Positions 9,538 through 17,683 of a stretch of DNA of 64,000 nt are shown in pieces. The stretch lies in NCBI GenBank assembly GCA_026985055.1, contig JALSQZ010000013.1:181732-245731 (forward strand). The letters run 5' to 3'. Position numbers and translations under genes: made by a program. Numbering within the stretch: position 1 is the stretch's first letter; every line of letters begins with the position of its first letter. This DNA comes from Sedimenticola sp. Its GTDB lineage: Bacteria; Pseudomonadota; Gammaproteobacteria; Chromatiales; Chromatiaceae. Under the pieces are notes generated by a model that saw only the letters and a program-made list of their open reading frames with translations, ran no database searches and was not told the DNA's origin.

Positions 9538-10440
9538 ATGCGCATATCAACGGCTCAATGGTACCGTCAGGGCGTGGATTCCATGCTACGCAATCAGAGT
9601 GACTTGTCCAGAACTCAATTGCAGTTGGCCTCCGGGCAGCGCCTGCTTTCCCCGGCAGACGATCCCTCGGCGGCAACTCGTGTCCTGGAACTGGATTCCA
9701 TGCTGACTGCTGTAACTCAGTATTCGAGAAATGCGGATATGGCGGAATCGCGGCTACGCAGGGAAGAAGACGTGCTGAACGGGGCAGGGGATATCCTGCA
9801 GCGGGTCCGGGAACTGGCGGTGCGCGCCACCAATGGTTCACTCAGTGCCGGTGACAGACAGGCCATTGCTGCTGAAGTCCGCCAGCATCTGGACGGACTG
9901 CTGGCGCTGGGAAATGCCACGGATACCAATGGTGAATATGTGTTTGGCGGATACCGGACAGATGCAAAGCCCTTTGCCGACAGCGGTGGCGGTGTCTACA
10001 GTTATCAGGGAGATCAGGGGCAGCGTCTGCTGCAGATTGGAAGTTCCCGCCACGTTGCAAGCAATGATCCGGGAGATTCCATATTCATGGGGATCGATGA
10101 TGGCGCCGGGGGAAGCACCAATGCCTTCGCCATTCTTCATGACTTTGCTGTCGATCTGGAGAACAATACACCCAATGCCGCCACCCTGACCGCGCTGGAC
10201 AATGCCATGGACAGGGTACAAGGGGTGCGCACCAGACTTGGCGGGCGTATGAATGCCATAGACAACCAGCGGGGCATCAACGACTCCTTCAGCCTGGTCA
10301 TGCAGCAGAACCGTTCGGATCTGGAAGACCTGGATTATGCCGAGGCGGTCAGCCGGTTGCAGCAGCAGCAGCTCATTCTTCAGGCGTCACAACAAAGCTT
10401 CATGAAAGTAGAAGGTCTTTCCCTGTTCAACTATCTGTGA
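9538..10440 (+). CDS. flgL: Flagellar hook-associated protein 3 FlgL
   Basis: FlgL (HAP3) sits between FlgK and the filament. The 300-residue product is flagellin-like at both ends: MRISTAQWYRQGVDSMLRNQ at the start, with ASGQRLLSPADDPSAATRVL near residues 31-50. Its ATG follows AGGAG. It is co-transcribed with flgK. Confidence 0.94.
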   Translation: MRISTAQWYRQGVDSMLRNQSDLSRTQLQLASGQRLLSPADDPSAATRVLELDSMLTAVTQYSRNADMAESRLRREEDVLNGAGDILQRVRELAVRATNGSLSAGDRQAIAAEVRQHLDGLLALGNATDTNGEYVFGGYRTDAKPFADSGGGVYSYQGDQGQRLLQIGSSRHVASNDPGDSIFMGIDDGAGGSTNAFAILHDFAVDLENNTPNAATLTALDNAMDRVQGVRTRLGGRMNAIDNQRGINDSFSLVMQQNRSDLEDLDYAEAVSRLQQQQLILQASQQSFMKVEGLSLFNYL

Positions 10441-10457
10441 TGACGCTTGTGGCGTCA
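10441..10457 (+). terminator. Hairpin after flgL
   Basis: TGACGC-TTGTG-GCGTCA is a perfect 6-bp stem directly after the flgL stop codon. There is no long T run, so it may stabilise the 3 prime end rather than terminate alone. Confidence 0.4.
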
Positions 10458-10791
10458 CATGGTTTGTTGCGCATGTCTCTGGAACCGGAAAAGATGATTT
10501 TCCGATTTTCTCATTTTCAATGACTCGCAATCCAATATACAGCTCCGATGAGAATTTTCATGTAGCCAGACGAATCAAGAGTTTGCGCGATGCGCCCTGA
10601 AGAACCCACTAATCTGAATATCTCGACTTGAAAGCCCGATGATTGTGCCGAGATTGTTGTTCAGAGGCGACACCGATTGAATCAATAGCTGTGCTTATTG
10701 ATGATCGAGGAAATATCGTCTCTGAGCGACAAGACCGGTGCAAGGGCGGGGATAACGAGCTCCTGGTGAAATATTCGGGCCAATTCAGGTT
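10458..10791. other. Gene-free region between flgL and the first flagellin gene
   Basis: About 330 bases with only short, unconvincing frames on both strands (such as 10643-10900, which would run through the flagellin leader). I see no domain, repeat copy or RNA gene in it. It may be an old remnant or a long regulatory region. Confidence 0.45.
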
Positions 10792-10817
10792 TAAGTTTTT
10801 TTCCCGACGGACGACTT
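10792..10817 (+). promoter_or_regulatory. Weak sigma-28-like promoter of flagellin gene 1
   Basis: TAAG-N14-GACGACTT. The -35 half TAAGTT is good, the -10 half poor. It is kept because the TAAG lies exactly 36 bases before the conserved AGCGG leader element, the same distance as in the second flagellin gene. Confidence 0.35.
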
Positions 10818-10823
10818 TAGGGG

Positions 10824-10866
10824 TGGAAGCGGTAATTATCTGTGAGCAAAAAGATATGTCCGCTAA
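10824..10866 (+). promoter_or_regulatory. Conserved dyad leader element of flagellin gene 1
   Basis: TGGAAGCGGTAATTATCT (10824-10841) and CAAAAAGATATGTCCGCTAA (10847-10866) occur identically before the second flagellin gene. AGCGG...ATCT can pair with AGAT...CCGCT to form a bulged stem-loop. A GGA precedes the stem. Confidence 0.55.
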
Positions 10867-10917
10867 GTACAAACAGCAACCGGCAGCCCCGGTTGTGTAA
10901 TCTGGGAGATTACGACC

Positions 10918-11766
10918 ATGCCTATGGTAATCAACACGAATGTCATGTCGCTGAATGCTCAGCGCAACGTCAACAAAACCAACAACCAGCTCGCCACCGC
11001 CATGCAGCGACTGTCATCCGGTATGCGTGTGAACAGCGCCAAGGATGATGCGGCTGGCCTGTACACCATCAACCGCATGACCGCGGATATCAAGGGTTTG
11101 AACCAGGCCTCGCGCAATGCGGCGGACGGCATTTCCCTGGCGCAGACCGCGGAAGCCGCCCTGGGCCAGATTGGTGACAACCTGCAACGCATTCGGGAGC
11201 TGGCAGTACAGTCTGCGAACGGTACCGTCGAAGATCGTACCGGCATGCAGGCCGAAGTGGATCAGCTCAATGCGGAAATCACCCGCATCGTGGACAACGT
11301 CAAGTTCAATGGCGTCGCCCTACTGGATGGGAGCACGGCCTCCATCACCTTCCAGGTAGGTCAGGACAATGGCGAAACCATTTCTGTCAGCCTGTCTGAC
11401 ATGACCACCCTGCAGGGTTATGACACTGGAGGTGGTGGTGCTACGGATGGTTTTGACATCAGCACCCAGGCGGCTGCCCAGGCCGTGCTGGACAGCACCA
11501 ATGCCGCCAGCGTGGATGCGGATATCGATGCGATTTCCAGCGCCAGAGCTACTTTTGGTGCGGTACAGAACCGTTTTGATGCGGTCATCAGCAGCATCAG
11601 CAGCTATACCGAGAACCTGTCGGCTTCCCGCAGCCGGATTCAGGATGCTGATTTTGCAGCAGAAACAGCCAATCTGACCAAGGTTCAGATTCTCCAGCAG
11701 GCCGGCACCGCCATGCTTGCCCAGGCGAATGCCGCGCCGCAGAACGTTCTTTCTCTCCTGCGTTAA
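10918..11766 (+). CDS. fliC: Flagellin 1
   Basis: Filament subunit, 282 residues, among the shorter flagellins. The N-terminus [20 protein letters not shown] and the C-terminus ending [14 protein letters not shown] are the conserved D0/D1 helices. Only a short, glycine-rich central region (about 160-185) separates them, so the outer D2/D3 domains are largely lacking. ATG at 10918 is 9 bases after GGGAG. A paralogue follows at 12071. The likely promoter is sigma-28 type. The product is exported through the hook with FliS as chaperone. Confidence 0.95.
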   Translation: MPMVINTNVMSLNAQRNVNKTNNQLATAMQRLSSGMRVNSAKDDAAGLYTINRMTADIKGLNQASRNAADGISLAQTAEAALGQIGDNLQRIRELAVQSANGTVEDRTGMQAEVDQLNAEITRIVDNVKFNGVALLDGSTASITFQVGQDNGETISVSLSDMTTLQGYDTGGGGATDGFDISTQAAAQAVLDSTNAASVDADIDAISSARATFGAVQNRFDAVISSISSYTENLSASRSRIQDADFAAETANLTKVQILQQAGTAMLAQANAAPQNVLSLLR

Positions 11767-11784
11767 TTCCTGCACATCCTGCTT

Positions 11785-11810
11785 GGGGCTCTTGCGAGCC
11801 CCTTTTTTTT
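11785..11810 (+). terminator. Rho-independent terminator of flagellin gene 1
   Basis: GGGGCTC-TTGC-GAGCCCC followed by eight T residues, 18 bases after the stop codon. Strong intrinsic terminator, which separates the two flagellin genes into independent transcripts. Confidence 0.92.
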
Positions 11811-11942
11811 GCTTTTTCCTGACCTGGCAAGATTTTCTTTCGGAAATTTTTCCACATCCGGGCATAGTGTTATTTTTTTGTCAAAACAAGTAATTGAAAA
11901 ATATATAAAAAGTTGGGTGCGTTGTCTTTTTCCAGAACGCCT

Positions 11943-11968
11943 TAAGTTCTCTGCTGATCGGGCGATGA
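11943..11968 (+). promoter_or_regulatory. Sigma-28-like promoter of flagellin gene 2
   Basis: TAAG-N14-GGCGATGA has the same geometry as the flgK promoter. Its -35 lies 36 bases before the AGCGG leader element, matching flagellin gene 1. Transcription would begin just before the dyad. Confidence 0.5.
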
Positions 11969-11974
11969 GATAAC

Positions 11975-12016
11975 TGGAAGCGGTAATTATCTAAACCAAA
12001 AAGATATGTCCGCTAA
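11975..12016 (+). promoter_or_regulatory. Conserved dyad leader element of flagellin gene 2
   Basis: Same 18-base and 20-base blocks as before flagellin gene 1, with a loop one base shorter. The surrounding sequence is not conserved, so the element itself is probably kept by selection. Confidence 0.55.
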
Positions 12017-12070
12017 AGACAAACGACACAGGCGTTCAATCCGTCCTGTGCAGCATAGGAGACTATGACC

Positions 12071-12904
12071 ATGGCAATGGTAATCAACACCAATATCATG
12101 TCGCTGAATGCCCAGCGCAATGTCAACAAAACCAACAACCAGCTGGCCACTTCCATGCAGCGCCTGTCTTCAGGACTGCGTGTGAACAGTGCCAAGGACG
12201 ACGCAGCCGGCCTGTACACCATCAACCGCATGACCGCGGATATCAAGGGTTTGAATCAGGCTGCGCGCAATGCGGCGGATGGTATTTCACTGGCGCAGAC
12301 GGCGGAAGCCGCCCTGGGCCAGATTGGTGACAACCTGCAACGTATCCGCGAGCTGGCGGTACAGTCTGCGAACGGTACCGTCGAAGACCGCTCCGGCATG
12401 CAGGCCGAGGTAGACCAGCTTACTGCGGAAATCTATCGTGTGGTCGGCAATGCCAAGTTCAACAGTGTTCAGCTTCTGGACGGCACTTCCGGCGCCATCA
12501 CCTTCCAGGTAGGTCAGGACAACGGCGAAACCATTTCTGTCGCCCAGGGTGACATGACCGGGCTCAATGCCTATGGCGCCGCCGCCGGCACCGTGGATAT
12601 CAGTTCCCAGGCGGCAGCTCAGGCAGTACTTGCCAGTGGCGCTACTGGTATCGATGCCGATATCGATACAGTGTCCAGCGCCAGGGCCACTTATGGCGCG
12701 GTTCAGAACCGTTTCGAGGCGGTCATCAGCAGCATTCAGAGTTATACCGAGAACCTTTCCGCATCCCGCAGTCGTATTCAGGATGCCGATTTTGCTGCGG
12801 AGACAGCCAATCTGACCAAGGTTCAGATTCTGCAACAGGCTGGTACCGCCATGCTTGCCCAGGCGAATGCCGCACCGCAGAACGTGTTGTCACTGCTGCG
12901 ATAG
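12071..12904 (+). CDS. fliC: Flagellin 2
   Basis: Second filament subunit, 277 residues, about the same size as flagellin 1 and nearly identical in the terminal helices ([34 protein letters not shown]). Differences cluster in residues about 125-195. I chose ATG 12071, not 12065, because it keeps the 9-base spacing to GGAG seen in gene 1 and aligns the proteins. It has its own sigma-28-like promoter and dyad leader. Confidence 0.94.
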   Translation: MAMVINTNIMSLNAQRNVNKTNNQLATSMQRLSSGLRVNSAKDDAAGLYTINRMTADIKGLNQAARNAADGISLAQTAEAALGQIGDNLQRIRELAVQSANGTVEDRSGMQAEVDQLTAEIYRVVGNAKFNSVQLLDGTSGAITFQVGQDNGETISVAQGDMTGLNAYGAAAGTVDISSQAAAQAVLASGATGIDADIDTVSSARATYGAVQNRFEAVISSIQSYTENLSASRSRIQDADFAAETANLTKVQILQQAGTAMLAQANAAPQNVLSLLR

Positions 12905-12920
12905 GCAATAGCAAACAGCA

Positions 12921-12948
12921 ACCTGTCCGGCGCCAATGCCGGTCAGGT
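12921..12948 (+). other. Strong hairpin between flagellin gene 2 and flaG
   Basis: ACCTGTCCGGC and GCCGGTCAGGT form an 11-base stem with one T-T mismatch around GCCAAT. No T tract follows, so it may stabilise the flagellin mRNA or partly reduce readthrough into flaG. Confidence 0.55.
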
Positions 12949-12974
12949 TGTCGGTGAAGGCAGAGAACAGGATC

Positions 12975-13340
12975 ATGGCGAATGAAATCGATTCCAATGT
13001 GATACCGCTGATGCGAACTGCTGTCCCGGTTTCGATTGGGGTTCCCCCGGTGGAAGATGGCCAGAAATTGCCGCAAGACGGTAATTCCTTGCCGTCGGAG
13101 AAGCGTGCAACGCCATCCTCTGAAGTGCTGTCGTCCGCAGTGGACAAAATGAATCAGTATGTCCAGGCCATACGCCGTGAGCTGGAATTCAGTATTGATG
13201 AAAACAGCGGGCGAACCGTAATCAAGGTGCTGGATGCGGAAACCAAGGAGGTCATCCGTCAGATCCCTGCCGAGGAAGTGGTGTCTCTCGCGCAAAATCT
13301 GGCCAGACAAGAAAGCGTTCTGTTCTCCGGGGAAACCTGA
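12975..13340 (+). CDS. flaG: FlaG-family flagellar protein
   Basis: FlaG proteins influence filament length and lie between flagellin and fliD genes in polar flagellates. The 121-residue product has a variable N-terminal half and the conserved C-terminal FlaG block (about 60-115) with LEFSIDENSGRTVIKVLDAE and VIRQIPAEEVVSLAQNL. The ATG at 12975 follows ACAGGA. The frame could extend to 12936, but that would overlap the hairpin. Confidence 0.88.
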   Translation: MANEIDSNVIPLMRTAVPVSIGVPPVEDGQKLPQDGNSLPSEKRATPSSEVLSSAVDKMNQYVQAIRRELEFSIDENSGRTVIKVLDAETKEVIRQIPAEEVVSLAQNLARQESVLFSGET

Positions 13341-13342
13341 GT

Positions 13343-13358
13343 TGGCATGACGATTGCA
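13343..13358 (+). promoter_or_regulatory. Sigma-54 promoter of fliD
   Basis: TGGCATG-N4-TTGCA, a near-perfect sigma-54 site with correct GG/GC spacing, just after the flaG stop and 35 bases before fliD. Confidence 0.82.
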
Positions 13359-13392
13359 CGATTATTTGTATGCATAACCCTGCAGTGAGGCA

Positions 13393-14742
13393 ATGATGAT
13401 TACAGCACCGGGAGTCGGATCAGGTCTGGATGTACAGTCCATCGTCAGCCAGTTGATGGCGCTGGAACGCCGTCCGCTGGAAGCGTTGGCGCGCCGCCAG
13501 GATCAGTATGAAGCACAGCTGAGCGCATATGGCCAGCTCAAGAGTGCGCTTTCCGGTTTTCAGAAGGCCATGGATGATTTGGGAAAAACAGACTCCTTCA
13601 AGATCTATGCGGCGACGTCCAGTGATGAAAATGTCCTGCAAGTGAGCGCCAACAGCAATGCTTCCCTGGGCACCTACAATGTCCGGGTGGAGCGTCTGGC
13701 TTCCAATCACAAGATGGCTTCCGGTGAATTCCTCGATTCCACCTTGTTTGGTGGATCCGCAGGTGACAGCCTGGATATCCAGGTCGGGTCGAATGCGAGC
13801 AACGCCATCAGCATCGATTTGAGTACAGCCCGGTCACTCACGGATATTCGCGACCTGATCAATGAAGATGCAGCCAATCCGGGGGTTACCGCAACCATCA
13901 TCAATGGCAACAACGGTAATCAGAAACTGGTGCTTACCGCGGATGAAACGGGCAGCGCCTCGGCCATTTCCCTTTCCTATGGCGGAAATCTCGATGCATC
14001 CACCTTTGGCATGCAAACCCTGAACAATATTGGCGGAGATACCAGCCTGCTTGATTCCGAAGTCAGTGTGGACGGATACAGCATTACCCGTTCCGGAAAT
14101 ACCCTGACAGATGTCATCCAGGGAGTAACCCTGAATCTTCAGTCGGCTCTTCCCGGGACAGACATCCAGGTGAATGTGGAACGGGATGTTTCGGCGGTGG
14201 AAGAGTCGGTGCAGGGTTTTGCTGATGCCTACAATGATTTGCGCAGCAGCATTCGCAGTTTGCGAGAAGGTCAGCTGGAAGCAGATAGTACCCTGTTGAG
14301 CATCGAACGGGGTCTGCTCGGAATTCTCAATGATCCGACCGGCACGGGAACTTTCAGTCACCTCACGGAAATCGGGGTATCCATTCAGAAAGACGGCAGC
14401 ATGAGCGTCAACAGCAGTCGCCTCGCAAGTGCCCTGAATAGCGATTATTCATCAGTTGCTGACTTGTTTGCCAATGCCGACAGCGGCTATGCCGTGCGCC
14501 TGGGAACTCTTACCGGAATGTGGCTGGAGGATGGCGGACTGATCGAGTCCCGTACCGACGGGCTCGATTCCCGTATAGAGGACCTGGGAGACAGACAAAA
14601 TGCCATGGATCGACGTCTTGCCCAGGTGGAGGCGCGTTATCTGAGACAGTTTTCCAGTCTTGATTCCCTCATGTCACAGCTGCAGGGTACAAGCAATTTT
14701 CTGACATCTCAGTTGGCTTCCTTGCCAGGTGCCAACGGCTAG
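13393..14742 (+). CDS. fliD: Filament cap protein FliD
   Basis: FliD (HAP2) caps the filament and promotes flagellin folding and insertion. The 449-residue product begins with the family pattern APGVGSGLDVQSIVSQLMAL and ends with the coiled-coil region (about 370-445) DSRIEDLGDRQNAMDRRLAQ. Length is typical. It has its own sigma-54 promoter and is followed by fliS and a fliT-like gene. Confidence 0.94.
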   Translation: MMITAPGVGSGLDVQSIVSQLMALERRPLEALARRQDQYEAQLSAYGQLKSALSGFQKAMDDLGKTDSFKIYAATSSDENVLQVSANSNASLGTYNVRVERLASNHKMASGEFLDSTLFGGSAGDSLDIQVGSNASNAISIDLSTARSLTDIRDLINEDAANPGVTATIINGNNGNQKLVLTADETGSASAISLSYGGNLDASTFGMQTLNNIGGDTSLLDSEVSVDGYSITRSGNTLTDVIQGVTLNLQSALPGTDIQVNVERDVSAVEESVQGFADAYNDLRSSIRSLREGQLEADSTLLSIERGLLGILNDPTGTGTFSHLTEIGVSIQKDGSMSVNSSRLASALNSDYSSVADLFANADSGYAVRLGTLTGMWLEDGGLIESRTDGLDSRIEDLGDRQNAMDRRLAQVEARYLRQFSSLDSLMSQLQGTSNFLTSQLASLPGANG

Positions 14743-14813
14743 ACAATGGCCAGCACTGATCGTACTGAACCGAAAACCATCATCCTGAACCAGGACACAG
14801 CGGAGAAATGCAA

Positions 14814-15263
14814 ATGAGCTATCCAGCCACACAGAATGCAGCCAGTCATTACAGCAATGTAGATACCTATACCGGGGTGAGCGGCGCGGATTCCCATCGC
14901 CTGGTGCTGATGCTGCTCAATGGCGCACTGAGCAATATCGCGGTCGCCAAGGGGAGTATGGAGCGTGGCGATGTGCCGGCCAAAGGTGAGGCCATCGGTC
15001 AGGCCATTTCCATTGTCAACGGGCTTCGCAGCAGCCTGAATCTTGAGCTTGGTGGCGAGCTGGCGGAGAACCTGGATCGCCTGTATGAATACATGGAAAG
15101 GAGATTGCTGGATGCCAATCTGCACAGTGATGCCGGAATTCTGGAAGAAGTATCCAGCCTGCTTCATGAAATCAAAACGGGCTGGACAGCCATTCCCCAG
15201 GAAGTGCGATCCAATCCAATGGCGGCGGGCGGGGCAGAAGGGACGGCTCCGGGTGTGGGCTGA
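14814..15263 (+). CDS. fliS: Flagellin export chaperone FliS
   Basis: FliS binds newly made flagellin in the cytoplasm and prevents early polymerisation. The 149-residue helical protein has YTGVSGADSHRLVLMLLNGA near residues 19-38, the family hallmark. ATG 14814 has good spacing (8 bases) to CGGAG; ATG 14808 is too close. It is a typical fliD-fliS-fliT order. Confidence 0.93.
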   Translation: MSYPATQNAASHYSNVDTYTGVSGADSHRLVLMLLNGALSNIAVAKGSMERGDVPAKGEAIGQAISIVNGLRSSLNLELGGELAENLDRLYEYMERRLLDANLHSDAGILEEVSSLLHEIKTGWTAIPQEVRSNPMAAGGAEGTAPGVG

Positions 15264-15285
15264 GTCTGCCGATGGCGCATGTTTC

Positions 15286-15630
15286 ATGAACACACAGGAT
15301 CAGGAATTGCAGGAGCTGATGTCCCTGCACGAACAGATGCTGTACTGGGCTCAGGAAGGTAACTGGGCTGAAGTGGCTGCCACAGAAGAGATTCGTCGGG
15401 ACCGGTTGCAACGGTTTTTTCGCCATCCCATGGTGGAGGAAAGAGCGGAACTGGTTCGCTCATCCGTGAAAATCATGCTCGAGACCAACAGTCGTATTAT
15501 GGATCTGGTGCAAAAAGGCCGTGGGGATATGGAGCAGGAGATCAGCTCGATTCGCAAAGGCCGGCGTGCGCTGGCGGCGTATGGAGAGAATACCCAGCGC
15601 AGTGGGAAAGGCATGAGCGAAAAGTCCTGA
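15286..15630 (+). CDS. FliT-like flagellar chaperone
   Basis: A 114-residue, mainly helical protein directly after fliS, where the FliD chaperone FliT is usually found. Features are EQMLYWAQEGNWAEVAATEE near residues 16-35 and a charged C-terminal helix. FliT proteins diverge strongly, so the call rests on position, size and helical pattern. No clear ribosome site was seen, but the 22-base gap to fliS suggests coupling. Confidence 0.65.
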   Translation: MNTQDQELQELMSLHEQMLYWAQEGNWAEVAATEEIRRDRLQRFFRHPMVEERAELVRSSVKIMLETNSRIMDLVQKGRGDMEQEISSIRKGRRALAAYGENTQRSGKGMSEKS

Positions 15631-15659
15631 GTCCGGTATCCGGTTCTCCATGTGGTTGT

Positions 15660-16199
15660 TCAGTAATTGCTCCACAGGGCGTCTTCCCTCCCGTTTTCCC
15701 TGCTCCACACCAGCTCGCCAATGACTTCGAATTTGGCAACCGACATGGCGCCCCGTTTGCTGCGTTTCCCGGATGCATCCGACAGGGCGTCGAGAATATC
15801 TTCCCGGCAAGCTTCGTAGATCTTGAAGGGTTCGAAATCCGCATCGAGCAAGACCAGGGCAATATGGGTCCAGTCTCCGTTGGTATTCAGCTGACCGATG
15901 CGGTACCCGGGTTTTCCTTCCTGAAAGATGACTCGACCCTTGATCTGATATCGCCTGTCCGCATTTTCGCCGGTTCCTTCGGCATCTACGCCAGGTTGCC
16001 GGGGATCCAGCAACTTCAGGTCAAGATGGCGAGCCGCATCGAAGCGCGCGATTTCTCCGGTAACCGGCAATGTTTGCCCGGTGGTTTCACGATATCTGGC
16101 AGCCAGCCGGCGGGTTTCTGCAATCAGCTTTTCCAGTGCATATAGAGACAAGGTGAATCCCCGAGATTGATTGGCGAAGTAATTCTGACGCCCCATCAT
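15660..16199 (-). CDS. Uncharacterised protein with a PD-(D/E)XK-like motif
   Basis: A 179-residue protein that I do not recognise. Residues Glu50, Asp72 and the Q85-x-K87 triplet (in YQIKGR) are spaced like the core of PD-(D/E)XK nuclease folds, the Gln variant included. This is an inference from motif alone. The frame can extend to a GTG at 16295, but that stretch contains a 7-bp hairpin (16241-16261) and no ribosome site, so I chose the ATG at 16199. It sits in opposite orientation inside the flagellar cluster, 29 bases from the fliT-like stop, as if inserted. Confidence 0.6.
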   Translation of the reverse strand: MMGRQNYFANQSRGFTLSLYALEKLIAETRRLAARYRETTGQTLPVTGEIARFDAARHLDLKLLDPRQPGVDAEGTGENADRRYQIKGRVIFQEGKPGYRIGQLNTNGDWTHIALVLLDADFEPFKIYEACREDILDALSDASGKRSKRGAMSVAKFEVIGELVWSRENGREDALWSNY

Positions 16200-16240
16200 A
16201 TCAAAGCCTGGCAGCAGACCGGGATCAGAAACGGTGATTA

Positions 16241-16261
16241 CCTGACTTCCCCTGTCAGGTT
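16241..16261. other. Hairpin upstream of the minus-strand orphan gene
   Basis: ACCTGAC-TTCCCCT-GTCAGGT is a perfect 7-bp stem. On the minus strand it would lie in the leader of the orphan gene. There is no T run on either side. Confidence 0.4.
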
Positions 16262-16376
16262 CTGAGCAGTCATTTCCTTGACGCGGCCCTGCCACATTTC
16301 ATCCGTCAGGCCCGCCAATTCCTTGTCATTCCCTAAATCAGGTTCTTAAGTTATTGATTATCAAGAGCAGAAAAAC

Positions 16377-16392
16377 AGGCATGATAATTGCT
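16377..16392 (+). promoter_or_regulatory. Sigma-54 promoter of fleSR
   Basis: AGGCATG-N4-TTGCT matches the sigma-54 consensus except for the first base. It lies 47 bases before fleS, in a divergent intergenic region. In Pseudomonas fleSR is a FleQ/sigma-54 target; fleQ is not in this window. Confidence 0.78.
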
Positions 16393-16438
16393 TTTCCTTG
16401 AGTATCCAACGCATCCATGAAACAGAGGGGCACTATCG

Positions 16439-17683
16439 ATGAGCGCAAGCGCCAAACAACTGGAAGATGCTTTTGAGGCATTCAACCAGGTGGGAGCCGA
16501 GTTGTCCCGTTCCTACAGCGCCCTGCAAACCCAGGTTGCCCAACTGAGCGCTGAACTCCAACGGGCAAGAGATGAGAAGATCAGTGAGTTGATGGAAAAG
16601 GAGCGGCTCGCGGATCAACTCGACAGACTGCTGCAGGCTTTGCCCGCCGGGGTGCTGGTGGTAGACCGTGGGGGCAGGGTTGTTGATGTAAATCGTCAGG
16701 CCAGGGAGATGCTGGGAGATGATCTGCCCGGAAAGAATTGGGATGAGATCGCCCATGCCGCCTTTGTTCCTGGCGGGGATGAATTGCGTCTCAGGGACGG
16801 TCGCTGGATCAGCCTTTCCATGAGCCAGCCCGACAAGCAGGATGGTCGTATTCTCCTGCTGACCGATATCAGTGAAACCAGGCGATTGCAAAATCTTCTG
16901 AATCAACATCAGCGGCTTACCGCCCTGGGCGAAATGTCCGCGCGGCTGGCGCATCAGATTCGCACACCACTTTCCACCCTGCTGCTCTATCTGCCGCAGA
17001 TGGAGAAAACCGGGCTGGAAGCGGAACGGCGCCAGGAGCTGGGAGCGAGAATGCGTGAATGTCTGCGGCATATGGAGCAGACCACCGTCAACATGCTCGC
17101 TTATGCCCGTCGGGACGATGAAATGAACCAGTCTTTCCTGCTGGGTGAGGTCATCGACAATATGCTGCGCACAATGGAAAACCAGCTGCGGAGTAAACAG
17201 GCGAAGTTGCAGATTTCCCGTCCTGAGCAGGATATCCGGCTGCGCGGCAATCGCGATGCCTTTCTTGGCGCGTTGATCAACCTTGTGAGCAATGCCCTGG
17301 AAGCCTGTGGCGACAGCTCGGCGGAATTGCAGTTGCGCGTGTTTGAGGATGAAAACAGCAAGACAGTCATCGAACTTCAGGACAACGGAAGCGGGATGAG
17401 TGATGAAGTCATGGAGCGCATTTTCGAACCATTTTTTACCACCCGCAGTTCTGGTACAGGTCTTGGCCTTGCGGTGGTAAAGGCAGTAATCCAGAGCCTG
17501 AACGGAAGCATCCAGCTGCACTCCGTTCCTGATCGTGGTACCTGCGTGCGCATCTGTCTGCCCAATCCCGAAAAACAGGCTGCCCTGCCTGCAACGATGC
17601 TTCCCCGAGAATCGCATGCCCCGATTCCGAGGCAGGCGGCTGCCGATGGCTGTGTGGGAGGAATTATGGAGAACAATCTATGA
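16439..17683 (+). CDS. fleS: Flagellar two-component sensor kinase FleS
   Basis: Cytoplasmic histidine kinase that activates FleR. The 414-residue protein has an N-terminal coiled coil (about 5-60), a PAS domain (about 65-150), the H-box ALGEMSARLAHQIRTPLS with His172 as phospho-acceptor, and an ATPase domain with NLVSNALEAC (N-box) and GTGLGLAVVKAVI (G2 box). No membrane segment is seen, as in Pseudomonas FleS. Its stop overlaps the fleR start by ATGA. Confidence 0.9.
   Translation: MSASAKQLEDAFEAFNQVGAELSRSYSALQTQVAQLSAELQRARDEKISELMEKERLADQLDRLLQALPAGVLVVDRGGRVVDVNRQAREMLGDDLPGKNWDEIAHAAFVPGGDELRLRDGRWISLSMSQPDKQDGRILLLTDISETRRLQNLLNQHQRLTALGEMSARLAHQIRTPLSTLLLYLPQMEKTGLEAERRQELGARMRECLRHMEQTTVNMLAYARRDDEMNQSFLLGEVIDNMLRTMENQLRSKQAKLQISRPEQDIRLRGNRDAFLGALINLVSNALEACGDSSAELQLRVFEDENSKTVIELQDNGSGMSDEVMERIFEPFFTTRSSGTGLGLAVVKAVIQSLNGSIQLHSVPDRGTCVRICLPNPEKQAALPATMLPRESHAPIPRQAAADGCVGGIMENNL

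Noticed and set aside
10856..10866. TCCGCTAA in both flagellin leaders as a sigma-28 -10 box
   Set aside because: No TAAA/TAAG at the right distance in either copy. The sequence is better explained as the right arm of the conserved dyad.
10609..10900. Short overlapping frames on both strands before flagellin gene 1
   Set aside because: The plus frame runs through the flagellin promoter and leader. Neither translation resembles a protein family, and no ribosome site is present.
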